From NCBI GenBank assembly GCA_030529725.1, contig JAUMWI010000014.1:1-36644 (forward strand): a stretch of DNA of 36,644 nucleotides, in the 5' to 3' direction. Position numbers and translations under genes: made by a program. Below are positions 36,491 to 36,644 of the stretch, piece after piece. Source of the stretch: Eubacteriales bacterium. Lineage in GTDB: Bacteria > Bacillota > Clostridia > Oscillospirales > Oscillospiraceae. Each line of letters begins with the position of its first letter. Within the stretch, counting starts at the first letter, position 1. The notes beneath the pieces were generated by a model. The model was not told the origin of the DNA and did no database searches. It was given only the letters and a program-made list of their open reading frames with translations.

Positions 36491-36644
36491 TATCCGTTTG
36501 GCTCTTCAAAAAGCGCATTGAGAATACCGGAGTAGAGCTGCTCGGTATTCTTTTTGAACCGCTTGGCGAGATCCTGCGCCATGACCTCTTTGGGCACCAT
36601 AAGCTCCATTTTTAAAATGCTCTCGTCGCTGTCGTCACTGAAAG
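36490..36644 (-). CDS. C-terminal fragment of an unrecognised protein (partial)
   Basis: The last 51 codons of a gene entering from the right edge on the - strand, convergent to dnaE. Residues include FSDDSDESILKMELMVPKEV, then AQDLAKRFKKN, and it ends LYSGILNALFEEPNG before TAA. The fragment looks soluble and helical, with an acidic start and a basic patch. I do not recognise a family. Support for coding comes from the uninterrupted frame running up to a terminator placed right after its stop. Confidence 0.6.
   Translation of the reverse strand, partial: FSDDSDESILKMELMVPKEVMAQDLAKRFKKNTEQLYSGILNALFEEPNG

Overview
The window is chromosomal core sequence from a low-to-mid-GC Gram-positive anaerobe, most likely class Clostridia and probably an Oscillospirales (Ruminococcaceae/Oscillospiraceae-type) gut bacterium. 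This rests on the co-occurrence of PolC and DnaE replicases, HprK, RapZ and WhiA, strong AGGAGG ribosome-binding sites, the DUF512-der-plsY-gpsA order and the deoxyxylulose-phosphate isoprenoid route. I identify no IS element, prophage, CRISPR array, tRNA or rRNA. Gaps between genes are all below 300 bp.

Layout. (1) 1-5108, + strand: the tail of trigger factor, then clpP, clpX, lon and engB, a protein quality-control and ribosome-assembly cluster. (2) 5280-15521, + strand: pyrH, frr, uppS, cdsA, dxr, rseP, ispG and polC, closely spaced and ended by a strong bidirectional terminator. It joins translation recycling, membrane lipid and isoprenoid synthesis and replication. (3) 15576-21755, - strand: a polyamine-transport operon in the order XRE-cupin regulator, potA, potB, potC-potD fusion, FlK-like thioesterase, radical SAM protein. 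It is read from one promoter flanked by two near-identical 17-bp sites. (4) 21937-22893, - strand: an RluA-family pseudouridine synthase with its own promoter and terminator. (5) 23048-28204, + strand: yceD-rpmF (consensus promoter and terminator), then DUF512 radical SAM, der, plsY and gpsA with overlapping stop/start codons. (6) rpmB alone on - and, divergently, hprK, murB, rapZ, whiA, a small C_GCAxxG_C_C-type protein and dnaE on +, closed by a bidirectional terminator. A partial unrecognised gene enters from the right edge on -.

Most of the window is ordinary core genome. The accessory-looking part is the polyamine operon. PotA carries two tandem Ig-like/TOBE-like repeat units inside its C-terminal domain, PotC and PotD are one polypeptide with a membrane tether, and the operon continues into a thioesterase with the exact Thr/Glu/His spacing of fluoroacetyl-CoA thioesterase and a radical SAM enzyme with unusual cysteine spacing. 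These are the best candidates for undescribed biology. All domain calls come from reading motifs; no database search was run.
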